Shown here in pieces: positions 51,017 to 60,226 of a stretch of DNA of 64,000 nt. Source of the DNA: Trypanosoma brucei gambiense DAL972 (lineage: Eukaryota; Euglenozoa; Kinetoplastea; Trypanosomatida; Trypanosomatidae); assembly GCF_000210295.1 (NCBI RefSeq), contig NC_026743.1:1612001-1676000 (forward strand). Reading direction: 5' to 3'. The notes under the pieces were generated by a model that saw only the letters and a program-made list of their open reading frames with translations, ran no database searches and was not told the origin of the DNA. Both the position numbers and the translations under genes were made by a program. Within the stretch, counting starts at the first letter, position 1. The number at the start of each line of letters is the position of its first letter.

Positions 51017-51811
51017 ATGTTGCCCCCTCCCCATCCGAGGGAAGGTGAAGATTTGACTCGACAAAGACATTCTCCAGCGCATATCATCGTTTTTGTGGGT
51101 CCAAGTGGCTGCGGAAAGTCAACACTAGCAGATGAGATTATGAAAAGGTGGCCGAACCGGTTCGCCTTTAGTGTCAGTCACACAACTCGCAAGCCGCGTA
51201 AGAACGAAGTGAATGGGAAACACTACCACTTTGTTTCTAAGGAAAAGTTTCTTCAACTGCTTGCCGACGGTTTGTTTGCCGAGCACAGTAAAAGCTTCAC
51301 AAAAGCGAAGCGAAACACAAGTGACGATTGCGGGCCGCGGGGTTCTGGCGCTGAGGAGGACGACGAAGACACAGTCTACTACGGGACCTCAAAGATGGCG
51401 CTCCACGATGTTCTTTCCAACGGACGAATTGTTCTGATGGATACAGACATCAGTGGGGCTATTAAGATAAAGAGATACTGCGATGAGATTAACACACAAC
51501 TTACGGGCAAGACTGAGCAATCCGTCGTGCAGTCGAATGCGGGTGTTATACGACGGTTGCAGTTGCACCTTATCTTTGTTAAATGCCCAAACCTGGAGGT
51601 GGGGGAGCAACGGTTGCGCGACCGGGGAACGGAGACTGTGACGTCGCTTCAACGTCGCTTCCTGTCAAATAGGCAGTGTATTCAGTGGTACAATGCGCAC
51701 ACCGGTTTCTTTAACCTCACTTTGGTTAATGATACACTGGAACGATGTCTAGAAGATCTTTTTTCCTACGTGAGTGGAAAGATACTTTGCTCACCGAGCA
51801 GTAAGTTGTGA
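51017..51811 (+). CDS. Guanylate kinase with C-terminal SKL (glycosomal)
   Basis: 264 residues. Walker A reads GPSGCGKS (28-35), followed by the GMP-binding region SVSHTTRKPRKNEVNGKHY (about 55-73), FVSKEKF, an E-H-S segment, then VYYGTS and GRIVLMDTDISGA, all guanylate-kinase landmarks. It phosphorylates GMP/dGMP to GDP/dGDP. The protein ends SPSSKL, a canonical type 1 peroxisomal targeting signal, so import into glycosomes is predicted. Compared with the usual ~200-residue enzyme it has a charged insertion of about 30 residues (about 95-120, KAKRNTSDDCG then GAEEDDEDT) just before VYYGTS, in the GMP-binding subdomain, and an N-terminal addition of about 20. A second insertion around 160-180 (NTQLTGKTEQSVVQSNAG) is also present. 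Confidence 0.9.
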   Translation: MLPPPHPREGEDLTRQRHSPAHIIVFVGPSGCGKSTLADEIMKRWPNRFAFSVSHTTRKPRKNEVNGKHYHFVSKEKFLQLLADGLFAEHSKSFTKAKRNTSDDCGPRGSGAEEDDEDTVYYGTSKMALHDVLSNGRIVLMDTDISGAIKIKRYCDEINTQLTGKTEQSVVQSNAGVIRRLQLHLIFVKCPNLEVGEQRLRDRGTETVTSLQRRFLSNRQCIQWYNAHTGFFNLTLVNDTLERCLEDLFSYVSGKILCSPSSKL

Positions 51812-52743
51812 ATAGCAAAGGGGGGAGTGTTTGTTTGTCGTGTTTAGTTGTCTGCGTTGTTATCATGTGGAAGAGTGAGCGAGTATCACCTTCGAGGGGA
51901 GGGATAACGATGACTCACATTTCAATATTTCTTATCCGAGTATTCAATGTAATTTCCTGCGAAATGGTGGGTTGGAGGCGGAAACCAATGTCTAATTTTC
52001 TTCGTTTAAGACGTAATGATTTAAGTGGACAGAGGGGAGCGATTGGAGTTTTCGACTATATATATATATATGTGCTTGTTCGTGTATGTGAGCGTATAAG
52101 CACGAGGAATCGTCATAATGAGGGTGAAAGCTGGTTACCTAATTTCCATCCCTCCTCTTAATTGTGCATATAAAAATTAACCATGGCGGGGAGGGGTGCC
52201 GCATAATGACGTTAATTTCAATACTGTTGGTTACGGCATCGCTTTGACCCCGTGGCATAGGAGCTTATTTGCCGGACCGTGTTTTAACAATGGGGAGCGG
52301 GGTTTCCACTCAGAAGTTGGCGGGGTAACAACTTTGCAATCTGCGTATTTCGTATTCTTCCCTCTGGGAGAAGGAAAGAAGGGGCCGTTTGGACTTCTGT
52401 TTTTTTTTGTATATCCGCTCTGGTTCGCTGTTGTTCTGCACGCCATGCTTTAAGTCTCGAGGGGCTGTATATTTTTCGCGGTTCATCATTTTCTTGTTTT
52501 CATTTTCTCGTCGTTTTGATTTTTTTTTCTTCTATCGCCTGCCTCCAAAGAAATCGTGTGAGTGGGCTGTATCCCGTACGGTCCACTTAAGTTTCTTCCC
52601 TCTTCATTTTGGATCTCTTCATATTGCTGTTTGTCCAATACTCTCCTCTTGGCACACATCCATCTCTTCGAACTAGCTGTTCACGTATTACGGTACGTAT
52701 TCACAAAGTAAGATAAAATAAACTACGCAAATTACCCCCTCGT
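51812..52743 (+). other. 0.9-kb spacer
   Basis: No gene seen. A TA run lies at 52058-52071, and C/T tracts at 52510-52535 and 52595-52615 precede the next gene. Confidence 0.5.
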
Positions 52744-53688
52744 ATGGGTTCGACGTCGTCCGCTTGTAGGAGACTGGAAACGGCATGCAGGACCGGTGAG
52801 AATGTAGCCGATGCCGTTGAGGCATTCCGAACGGATCTCCGGGAAAAAATAGAGCAGAATGACGAGCAAGCCAGTGGAGACATGCTAAAGGAAGCCATGA
52901 AGGAAGCTGTTTTGCCACATCGGTGCGATTCTGCTGCATTGGCCGTTGGCGCGGAGTTGCTAAAGTTTCTTGCGCACTTCGATCACAAGCGAGACCGAAA
53001 AGCACTGGATGCTATTCATGAAATGAACGCTGCCTTCATGGCTATTCCTGAAAGTGAAATAACGTCGGGGTGGCGCAACGCTCAGGTAAATTTTCTTACC
53101 TCAGCGTTTCAGGCATGGATCCAAGGTGGTGGGCCAATTGTCATACGGGAGGAGTGCAGGGACACCGACATCGAACAAGAAGGAATAGTGTATATAAATG
53201 AAGAACTCTGCAGCGTTTTTCTGCGTTTTTCTAAGTGGGATAAAAAACTCACTACTGGTAACCGCAGTCACGCCCTGGCTGCTTCGGCCTACAAAATTAG
53301 TCACCAATGCGGGACCAAGCTGGAACTCGTTGCAGCTGCTGTTGAGGAGGTACAAAGCCTACTAAAGGAAGAAGAGAAGCCATTCCTTATCGCTCGCACA
53401 GTTTATGGCGTGTTGGCAGCAACTTTTGAAAACCCGAAAATATCATCGCAGTATGCACTAAAGTTGGCGGGGCAACTGCTGCGGTCGGATGCGTTGACCG
53501 CGGGCCCTTCCGCGATTTCTAGTTTCCTTCACGATATTCTGAAAATACTAGAGATAAAAGCATTGGCGTTGCAGGCAGATCGGGAGGCGGAGCTCTGTAA
53601 GGTAGTGGAAGTTCTCTGTAGGGTATACAAACGGAGCCTCATGTTGTTGGGTGACCTGAATTGGGTTGAACTAGTGAAACAATTTTAA
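52744..53688 (+). CDS. Unknown protein with N-myristoylation motif
   Basis: 314 residues that I do not recognise. The start MGSTSSAC fits an N-myristoylation site (Gly2, Ser6) with Cys8 as a possible palmitoylation site, so membrane attachment is likely. The rest is predicted helical and soluble, with no membrane segment. A repeated helical pattern from about 190 to the end (ALAASAYKISHQC, ELVAAAVEEVQSLL, IARTVYGVLAATFE, ALKLAGQLLRSD, SFLHDILKILEIKALAL, VVEVLCRVYKRSL) suggests a helical-repeat fold. Trypanosomatids have many myristoylated flagellar or cytoskeletal proteins, but no specific link can be made here. Confidence 0.75.
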   Translation: MGSTSSACRRLETACRTGENVADAVEAFRTDLREKIEQNDEQASGDMLKEAMKEAVLPHRCDSAALAVGAELLKFLAHFDHKRDRKALDAIHEMNAAFMAIPESEITSGWRNAQVNFLTSAFQAWIQGGGPIVIREECRDTDIEQEGIVYINEELCSVFLRFSKWDKKLTTGNRSHALAASAYKISHQCGTKLELVAAAVEEVQSLLKEEEKPFLIARTVYGVLAATFENPKISSQYALKLAGQLLRSDALTAGPSAISSFLHDILKILEIKALALQADREAELCKVVEVLCRVYKRSLMLLGDLNWVELVKQF

Positions 53689-54155
53689 CTGTAGTGTTGA
53701 AAATTTGGACAAGTGAGTTTGATTGTGGAGTTCGCTGTGATACACTCTTCGAGAGAAGGCAGAGGATAATAGAGCAATTCCACACACTAGGTTGATTTGC
53801 CTGTGGTGCAAACTATATGCCGTTGCTTTCTATTGACATTGTTCCCTACGAAGCACAATTTTTTTGTCATTTCTTTATTATCTTTCATGTTTTGCTGCAC
53901 TTTACTGCTGTCAAGCTAGCGGGGGTTTGAAACTATCCTTTGAGTTGGCCTTAGGTGGGAATATTCGGACTCACCCCACACCTCAAGCGAGGGTCTTGTC
54001 CTTCCAGTTGCCTTTTGGTAACGACAAACGAACATGTGTATCTTGGCGTGAGAGGAGTTCACAGTTATGGATACATTTTTGTTCCACTCATTTTGCTCCT
54101 TCCTTCCGTTGTTTTTATCGCTGTGGGACTTCCCTAACCCTAACCCTCAATAGGT
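53689..54155 (+). promoter_or_regulatory. Spacer with telomere-like 16-mer before BBS4
   Basis: No gene seen. A C/T tract (about 54085-54118) is followed by CCCTAACCCTAACCCT (54132-54147) and by AG at 54152-54153, only two bases before the BBS4 ATG. If that AG is used the leader is two bases long; an earlier AG at 54062-54063 is an alternative. Confidence 0.5.
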
Positions 54156-55556
54156 ATGGAAAAGAAAGGATCGGGAAGGGGTGCCGGTGCGCGGGAGAGC
54201 AAATCATCCGCTGTTGCAGCAACTTGCAAGCACCAACACCCCTTGCCACCCTCGAAACCCGGTGGTGCTGAGGGAACAGGTGCCGTTGAGACGGGAACCA
54301 TCAAGGAAGAAGTGGCTTCACGTGATAAGATACGGGAACGCCGCAACTGGCTCATTTATGAGCTTTACGTCCGACAGGAATACAGTCAGTGCTGTGCAGT
54401 TATTGATGCACAGTTGGCGGAGTGTAATGGCACATGCGAGTATGCTTTGTTCGTAAAGGGGTTGCTTACGAGGCGGAGTGGCGACTTGACGACATCATTC
54501 CAACATTTTCAGAAGGTGTTGACTCTTAATCCCGGGAGTCCCGCTTGTCTGCAACAGCTCGCTCAAACCTCCCTTCTGCTTGGCAAGTTTTATGAAGCGA
54601 TCGAAAGTTTCCAGAGGGCTGAGGAGGCACGTGCAGCACGGGGTTTTAGGAAAGACTGGTCACTGCAATATGGAGTAGGTCTTTGCTACGAGTATATGAG
54701 GGAGTACCGGAAGGCAGAAGAGGCCTTTGTGAGCTCCATGCAGATACAGCGATTTGACTGCACAGTGCTGCGATTGAGTAAAGTTCTTGTATTACAGAAG
54801 CAGCACTCGCGCGCTATTAGTTTGCTTGAAGAAGCTGTCTTAGGATCTCCTGACAATCCCGATATGCTAACGGTACTGGGTTTGCTTTATCTACGGGTAG
54901 ACAGACCCGCAAAAGCCTTCAACTACTTGGGAAGATGCCTAATCTTGAACTCGTCCGACTCTAGGGCAACCATGGCGGCTGCGAGCATTATGCAAGAGAA
55001 TGGAGAGTTTGGTGTGGCGCTAAACAAGTACCGAGTGGCCGTGCCAAAGCTTCCATCCTCTGCTTGCCTATGGAGCAATATTGGGATGTGTTTCTTTGGT
55101 CAGAAGAACATGCACGCGGCCGTCGCATGCCTGCGGAGGGCAGCCTCTTTGTCTCCATTTGAGTGGCGTATCGCATACAACCTAGGTCTCGTATTTTTAC
55201 ACCTCAAGCAGTACGCTTCCGCTTTTCATTACCTTTCTGCATCGACTCACTTGCACGGGAAGTATGCGTTGGCCTTCATGCACATTGGTGTCTGCCTTGC
55301 GCTAATGAGCGACTCGGACAATGCCTGTGCAGCGTATAATCGCGCGATTTCCATACAAGACGATCCACTTATTAGATTGAACTACTGCATCACTCTCGTT
55401 CACTGCGGGAAGGATGCAGAGGCTCGTGATCAGTTAGATAAGTTCATACAGATGAGGGAGCGAGGAAAGGAAAATTCTCAGCAGCATCCACAGCTAGATG
55501 TGGGACCAGTCGTTCCAAGGGCGTTAACCCTCCTTACGGCAAAGCTACGCAAATGA
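54156..55556 (+). CDS. BBS4: BBSome subunit BBS4 (TPR protein)
   Basis: 466 residues of tandem TPRs that track BBS4 in order: RRNWLIYELYVRQEYSQC, CEYALFVKGLL, NPGSPACLQQLAQTSLLLGK, LQYGVGLCYEYMREYRKAEE, NPDMLTVLGLLYLRVDRP, MAAASIMQENGEFGVALNKY, LWSNIGMCFFGQKNMHAAV, YNLGLVFLHLKQYASAFHYL. BBS4 is a core subunit of the octameric BBSome that moves membrane proteins in and out of cilia and flagella. The N-terminal 65 residues are a basic, Gly/Ala/Ser-rich extension that is low in complexity; the C terminus is shorter than human BBS4 (about 519). No signal peptide. The start is the first ATG after the candidate acceptor. Confidence 0.93.
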   Translation: MEKKGSGRGAGARESKSSAVAATCKHQHPLPPSKPGGAEGTGAVETGTIKEEVASRDKIRERRNWLIYELYVRQEYSQCCAVIDAQLAECNGTCEYALFVKGLLTRRSGDLTTSFQHFQKVLTLNPGSPACLQQLAQTSLLLGKFYEAIESFQRAEEARAARGFRKDWSLQYGVGLCYEYMREYRKAEEAFVSSMQIQRFDCTVLRLSKVLVLQKQHSRAISLLEEAVLGSPDNPDMLTVLGLLYLRVDRPAKAFNYLGRCLILNSSDSRATMAAASIMQENGEFGVALNKYRVAVPKLPSSACLWSNIGMCFFGQKNMHAAVACLRRAASLSPFEWRIAYNLGLVFLHLKQYASAFHYLSASTHLHGKYALAFMHIGVCLALMSDSDNACAAYNRAISIQDDPLIRLNYCITLVHCGKDAEARDQLDKFIQMRERGKENSQQHPQLDVGPVVPRALTLLTAKLRK

Positions 55557-56136
55557 TGAGCGTAGGTGACTGCAAGTACAGTGGCGGTATGTGCGTGTGA
55601 TTGGGAAAGCTATTCTCATTCGCTGGTGGTGGCACTGAAGAAAGGATCAATGGGGAAGAAGGAAACGGATGTCATACCATGGAGTTTAGGTGATGTGGCA
55701 AAGGTAGAGGACATACGTCTGTTTGCTTGAGCAGGTCCTCGTGCACGTTGTCGTGCCCGTGAAGCCATCCAGGAAGAATTTCACGCGCGTATAGATACAC
55801 AACCATATATCCCTACTGGAGGATTATAAAAGCATGTTTAGGCTTATACGGGTGAAACGAAGTGAGGAGTGTGGCGGGGCAAAACGCAACTGCCTCCCAA
55901 ACCCTAGTTTATTCCTTTTTTTAAACTGTCATCCTGTACCCTCTTTCACATACATAAACTGTTGTTTTCTTTTTGGATGGAACCGGTCGTTGTCGTGCAG
56001 CACAATAATTCGCTCGTTTACTGGAATATCTTTTGCTTTCCACATTACAACGGTGCAAGTGGCGGGAATCAACTAGTAAGGTCTTGTTGAAAAGTTGGAG
56101 AGGGATAGGGAACAACGAAAGGCGATTCGTCAAAGG
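55557..56136 (+). other. Spacer
   Basis: No gene seen. Frame of the next gene is open from 56080 but contains no ATG before 56137. Confidence 0.5.
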
Positions 56137-57024
56137 ATGGAGCCACTGGAAAAGCTACAGAGTGAAATCGACCGTCTCAAAAGGGAGATTGCAGTGTTAT
56201 CGTGTGCAGAAGACGAAGAGGCCCTCCGTGACATTTATGATGAGTTTCGTATGGATATTAAAGAGCACTACAGCAACTCTATTGGGGTGTATGTCTTGAA
56301 GTGCTTCACCGTGCCAGTTATTGTGGGTATCTGTGTTTTCCTATTTTGGCTCTCGTACGAAAACATTCGCTCGTGGTGGATGCGGAAGTCCGTGACAAAG
56401 GGGCTGAACAACATCTCTATTGTTGCGGATGAAATATCAGAACGCAAACTAACGCAGGCGGCGTGGAGGTCCACGCGCCGGCGTGTCTGCTTTTTCGTAG
56501 TGATCAAATGTTTTATTGCCGTCACCTGTATTTTCTTCTTTGTTGGAATGCGTTTCCTCATGGAGGCATCAGTACGTGTTTGGTTGAGAAATGTACTTGT
56601 ACCATCCATGGAAGAAAACGTGACGGCCTACGATAGCCCAGTGGGTACTAGCAACGATTCCAATCCCATGTCGGGAATCAGATATGAAGTCCACAACTTC
56701 CTGGCGTCTCTGCTTGGCCTTGACTGGGTAAGAGATTTGCAAAGCGTGTATCTGTTTTATCTTTTTGGACCCGGCCTCTTGGCTTTCGGCCTCGGTGTTA
56801 TGCGCTCTGCTGCGATTGATATGATGGCACTTGGCGAGAAATTCAGTTTGCCGTTGGATACACTCAAGATGTACCGCACGAAGAAGAAGGAGGTGTACGA
56901 TCTGCAGATGCAAAAGCGTGTGGAGGAAGTGATGACCAAATTATATGCACTTGCCGATCCCTCTATCCCCTTGCTAGAGGAGGACAAGCGCGTGGACGAC
57001 GAGGAGGAAATGCCGGGCGAGTAG
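56137..57024 (+). CDS. Three-TM protein with N-terminal coiled coil, unknown
   Basis: 295 residues from the first in-frame ATG. An N-terminal helix (MEPLEKLQSEIDRLKREIAV) is a likely coiled coil. Three hydrophobic segments follow: about 50-75 (VYVLKCFTVPVIVGICVFLF), about 125-150 (VCFFVVIKCFIAVTCIFFFV) and about 210-232 (VYLFYLFGPGLLAFGLGVM). Between the second and third lies a loop of about 60 residues with a potential N-glycosylation site (ENVTAY) that may face a lumen. The C terminus is charged and acidic (RVDDEEEMPGE). No signal peptide and no family recognised. The spliced-leader acceptor would lie just upstream. Confidence 0.75.
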   Translation: MEPLEKLQSEIDRLKREIAVLSCAEDEEALRDIYDEFRMDIKEHYSNSIGVYVLKCFTVPVIVGICVFLFWLSYENIRSWWMRKSVTKGLNNISIVADEISERKLTQAAWRSTRRRVCFFVVIKCFIAVTCIFFFVGMRFLMEASVRVWLRNVLVPSMEENVTAYDSPVGTSNDSNPMSGIRYEVHNFLASLLGLDWVRDLQSVYLFYLFGPGLLAFGLGVMRSAAIDMMALGEKFSLPLDTLKMYRTKKKEVYDLQMQKRVEEVMTKLYALADPSIPLLEEDKRVDDEEEMPGE

Positions 57025-58554
57025 CTACAGCCGCACTTATTTTTGTTTGGTGTTTCTCCGTTGTAGTTTGTTTGTTTTGTTTGTTTGTAGAATCCCTTCA
57101 CGGTGAAAATGTACTCATCAGCGGCTGTCCATAAGTAAATAATGTGATATGTGCTCCTGCACGGACGCGACAAGTTGTCGCTATTTTGGCTTTGTTCCTT
57201 CTTCTTTCATTTATGGATGCTGACGAGCGGTGTGGGAGAAGTGAGTGAAGAGCAATCGCATGGGGGAAAAAAAGGGAACTGATGTATGCGGTTGGTAGAG
57301 GTGGATGTAAACGAGTGGAGTGGCCGTTTCTGTGTTCCAAAAAAAAAGTTACCGTAAGAAAAGTTTTGGTTTGTGCGCTGTGTTTTATCGTATGGGGCCC
57401 AACGGATAAATTCCTACCAACTGGTACTGCGCAGTGCGAAAGAAGCATTCCTTTTCTCTTTTGTTTCATTGTAAAAAAAAAAAAAAGAAACGAATTTACG
57501 TCAAGTTGTGTGTGTGTGTGTGTTTCTGTGTGCGTGCTTATTTGTTTTATATTCTTTCCTCTGTGGTACAGCTTTCTTTGCCTCCCTCTTGACGTTACGC
57601 TCGGGAGAGAAAAGGACTCCTTTCTTCCACAGCGTTTCCGGCGGTACCTTCCCTCATACATGAAACAGGTAAATTTTATGTACCGACGGCCGGGTGCGGG
57701 TCGTGGTGATATACCTCTGACCAGTAATGTGTTGTTATTGCGTTTGTTTTATTTTACTTTGTTTATTTGCTTCCCCCATTTAACTTCCTCTTTTCTTTTT
57801 TTTTTTTTTACACCATCCGTGCTTCTTTTTCATTTCATTCTTATGTAAAAATTTCCTCGACAGGGGCTGTAGTAACATTCGCGATCTCGAGATTTAAAGC
57901 TTAATGAGGCTAATAGCTGCAGATGATATTATTTCTTTCGGTCAGTCTGTGTGCTAAGCTTTCGAGGAGGGGATATCGACAGAAAGTTATGTCTACATGG
58001 GTTTCTTGTGTTATATACATGTTTAATTGGGCGATGTGCATGTTAAGATACTTCACCTTTACGCAGTTAATGAAATAAGAGGAACTGTGGTGATAATATT
58101 GCTGGTTTAGTGCCACGTTCCTATAGTCACTGGCGGCCGAATGCTGTGGAATGTTAAAACTCCGTTTGTGTAAGCGTACGTGTGTTCGTATTCGACTCTT
58201 AATGTGGTATCCAGAGTAATACAAATGCATAAAGGGTGTGGTGTGCAATTTGTTGCAGCACTATTACTTTCCTCTGCAACGAGGAGATGTCAACGTAAAA
58301 TAAATAAATAAAATAGTAAGACTAGATGCTAGCACACTACCACTAACAGTGTGCTTGGCGCACCGTTTCACACCCTTACAACTTTCTGGGTTTCTGATAT
58401 TTCTTGCGCTTCTCTAAACTTTTTTTTTTGTGGAGAAGAGTGCCTTTGCACAACCAAAAGTGTGTGCGAAGGAGGGTCTAGTGGTGAAACGGCATAAACA
58501 GGTCGTAGCGGAGGAAGGGAAGGATAATTTGCGCTAAACTGTGGAAAGGGTAAC
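57025..58554 (+). other. 1.5-kb spacer
   Basis: No supported gene. It has a run of A (57474-57485), a TG run (57508-57522), a T tract (57797-57811) and no long ATG-initiated frame with protein-like content. Confidence 0.5.
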
Positions 58555-59517
58555 ATGAATCGTACGGGTGGGTCGATATATGCACATGCGCTATCGCAGT
58601 TTGCTGTTTGCAGACAGCCATGGAATGAATATATTGGCCTTCTCACAAAGCAGGACTCTACACCTTACCACACAGAACCGCAAGAAAAACCAGCATACAG
58701 GGGTCGCAAGCAAGGGCGGGAGGGATGGCTTTTTGGGCAGCAGGTGCAACTGCACTATCACCGCTTTCCCGACGAACAACTCATCACAAATCTCTCTCGT
58801 TGGCGCACCGGTGAGACGGTAGGAGATATTGCCATGCAACAGTTCCGCAATGCACAACCATTCGACATTGAAGATAAGGACCCACAAGGGGTGCAGAGAC
58901 CATCACCTGAAGTTTATATGAAGCTTAACTACAAGAATCCCGCCACCATATCTCGTTTCTTAACTAGGACGGGTCACATGTACCCGGCTGACATTCTTCC
59001 ACTCAACCCTGAGGCTGTAGTAAAGCTTCGCGTAGCGAAGGCGCAAGCCATTCGCATTGGCCTCTACCCACGCTTTGGAAACCCTTTCTGGTTTCGCTCG
59101 CAAAAATTCAGACCGAAGGCGTACCAGGAGAATTATGACCCGACGACGTACTCCACGAAGCGCACCGTTGAACATTTTGCGTATAACTGGGTCCAAACCG
59201 ACCGCATACGGCGCTATTTTAGGGAACTTGAGGCTGTGCACACGAGCGGTTCTGCCAGTGCCCGTGGCAGTGGTGGTGGCACAACGGCAGAGCACAAGCA
59301 GCAGGATCAGTTTTACTCGCCCGAGAATCAACCGATTTCTCTGCATCGGAATAATATATCGTACATGGAGGATGTGGGGCGCTCAGTGAAGAATCCAACC
59401 GTACCGGGACTCATGTCGACGAAAGGTATGAAGAAGAAGTTCCACAATCTGTATTCCTCAACATCGACGAAGCGCATGGGTTTCTCGAACCCGACACTGG
59501 GTATCAAGAAGGTGTAA
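58555..59517 (+). CDS. Mitochondrial small-subunit ribosomal protein bS18m
   Basis: 320 residues. Residues about 124-175 carry a bS18-like core: NYKNPATISRFLTRTGHMYP, ADILPLNPEAVVKLRVAKAQ and AIRIGLYPRFG, following the bS18 order of F-(I/L)-x-x-x-G-x-I/M and a K/R-rich helix ending in G-L-x-P. This domain binds the platform of the small ribosomal subunit. The flanks are long kinetoplastid additions, basic and Tyr/Phe-rich, ending KKV; a Ser/Gly-rich patch (SGSASARGSGGG) lies near 230-242. The N terminus is plausible as a mitochondrial presequence but weak. Kinetoplastid mitoribosomal proteins are often enlarged in this way. The assignment rests on the short core, so an alternative is another kinetoplastid-specific mitoribosome protein. 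Confidence 0.72.
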   Translation: MNRTGGSIYAHALSQFAVCRQPWNEYIGLLTKQDSTPYHTEPQEKPAYRGRKQGREGWLFGQQVQLHYHRFPDEQLITNLSRWRTGETVGDIAMQQFRNAQPFDIEDKDPQGVQRPSPEVYMKLNYKNPATISRFLTRTGHMYPADILPLNPEAVVKLRVAKAQAIRIGLYPRFGNPFWFRSQKFRPKAYQENYDPTTYSTKRTVEHFAYNWVQTDRIRRYFRELEAVHTSGSASARGSGGGTTAEHKQQDQFYSPENQPISLHRNNISYMEDVGRSVKNPTVPGLMSTKGMKKKFHNLYSSTSTKRMGFSNPTLGIKKV

Positions 59518-60226
59518 AGGAGGTCTTATCCGCCTGTGTTTACACAGCTTTCGTCAAAACTCCTCCTATTTGATTATTTTCTGTTTGTTGAAATGATTAC
59601 GTTTGGTGTCTTCATGCTGTATACCTATATATATATATATATATATATATTCTTTTTATAGTGACTGCTCCGGCGCTGTCAATCGTATTTGCCCATTTTA
59701 TTCTGACACACTGTTCTCTTTTTTTTTTTCGTAGTGATGTAGTAGTGGTATTTATGCGAAATTTTGACTTGTTGGGGGGACCCCTCATAGTAGCCACCAC
59801 TGAATAATACACAGTACTCCAAAGAGGAGTAGAGAAGTTCGTGAATGATGCACTTTCATCTGTAAAACAAGGTCCACTATCTCAAATATGTGAACGGAAG
59901 TACAAGTAGGGAGCAAATGTAGCTGACTATTGCGGCACCAACATGTGTGCACCTAGCTTTGCAAGACCTACTGAAGGTTCGTAAGTGAAGCAACTTTTTT
60001 TTTGTTGTTTCTCTTCTCTCCTCATTTCCTCATTACCTTTTTTTTCTTTCTGCACTTCTTCGTACTGCAAGGTGATGCCTCAGTGTGCCCGCGGTTGCTT
60101 CTGTGGTGGTGTTTTTCTGTAAGGTCAAACAATCAACCCTCCGCCTCGTATTTTCCGGCGTCACGGCACCAGAAAGCGAACCTGTTGGGGTTCCTTGCGG
60201 GGTACATAAACACAGGAACTGAACAT
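59518..60226 (+). other. Spacer and EndoV leader with uORF
   Basis: TA run at 59625-59650. A C/T tract (about 59995-60060) ends at AG 60070-60071. The first ATG after it (60075) opens a 15-codon frame that stops at 60122, before the EndoV ATG at 60227. The EndoV frame itself is open from 60002 but without ATG. Confidence 0.5.
59625..59650. repeat. (TA)n microsatellite
   Basis: About 13 TA units in the spacer after bS18m. Confidence 0.95.

Noticed and set aside
54132..54147. Telomere or subtelomere boundary
   Set aside because: Only 16 bases of repeat within an intact gene array; not a chromosome end.
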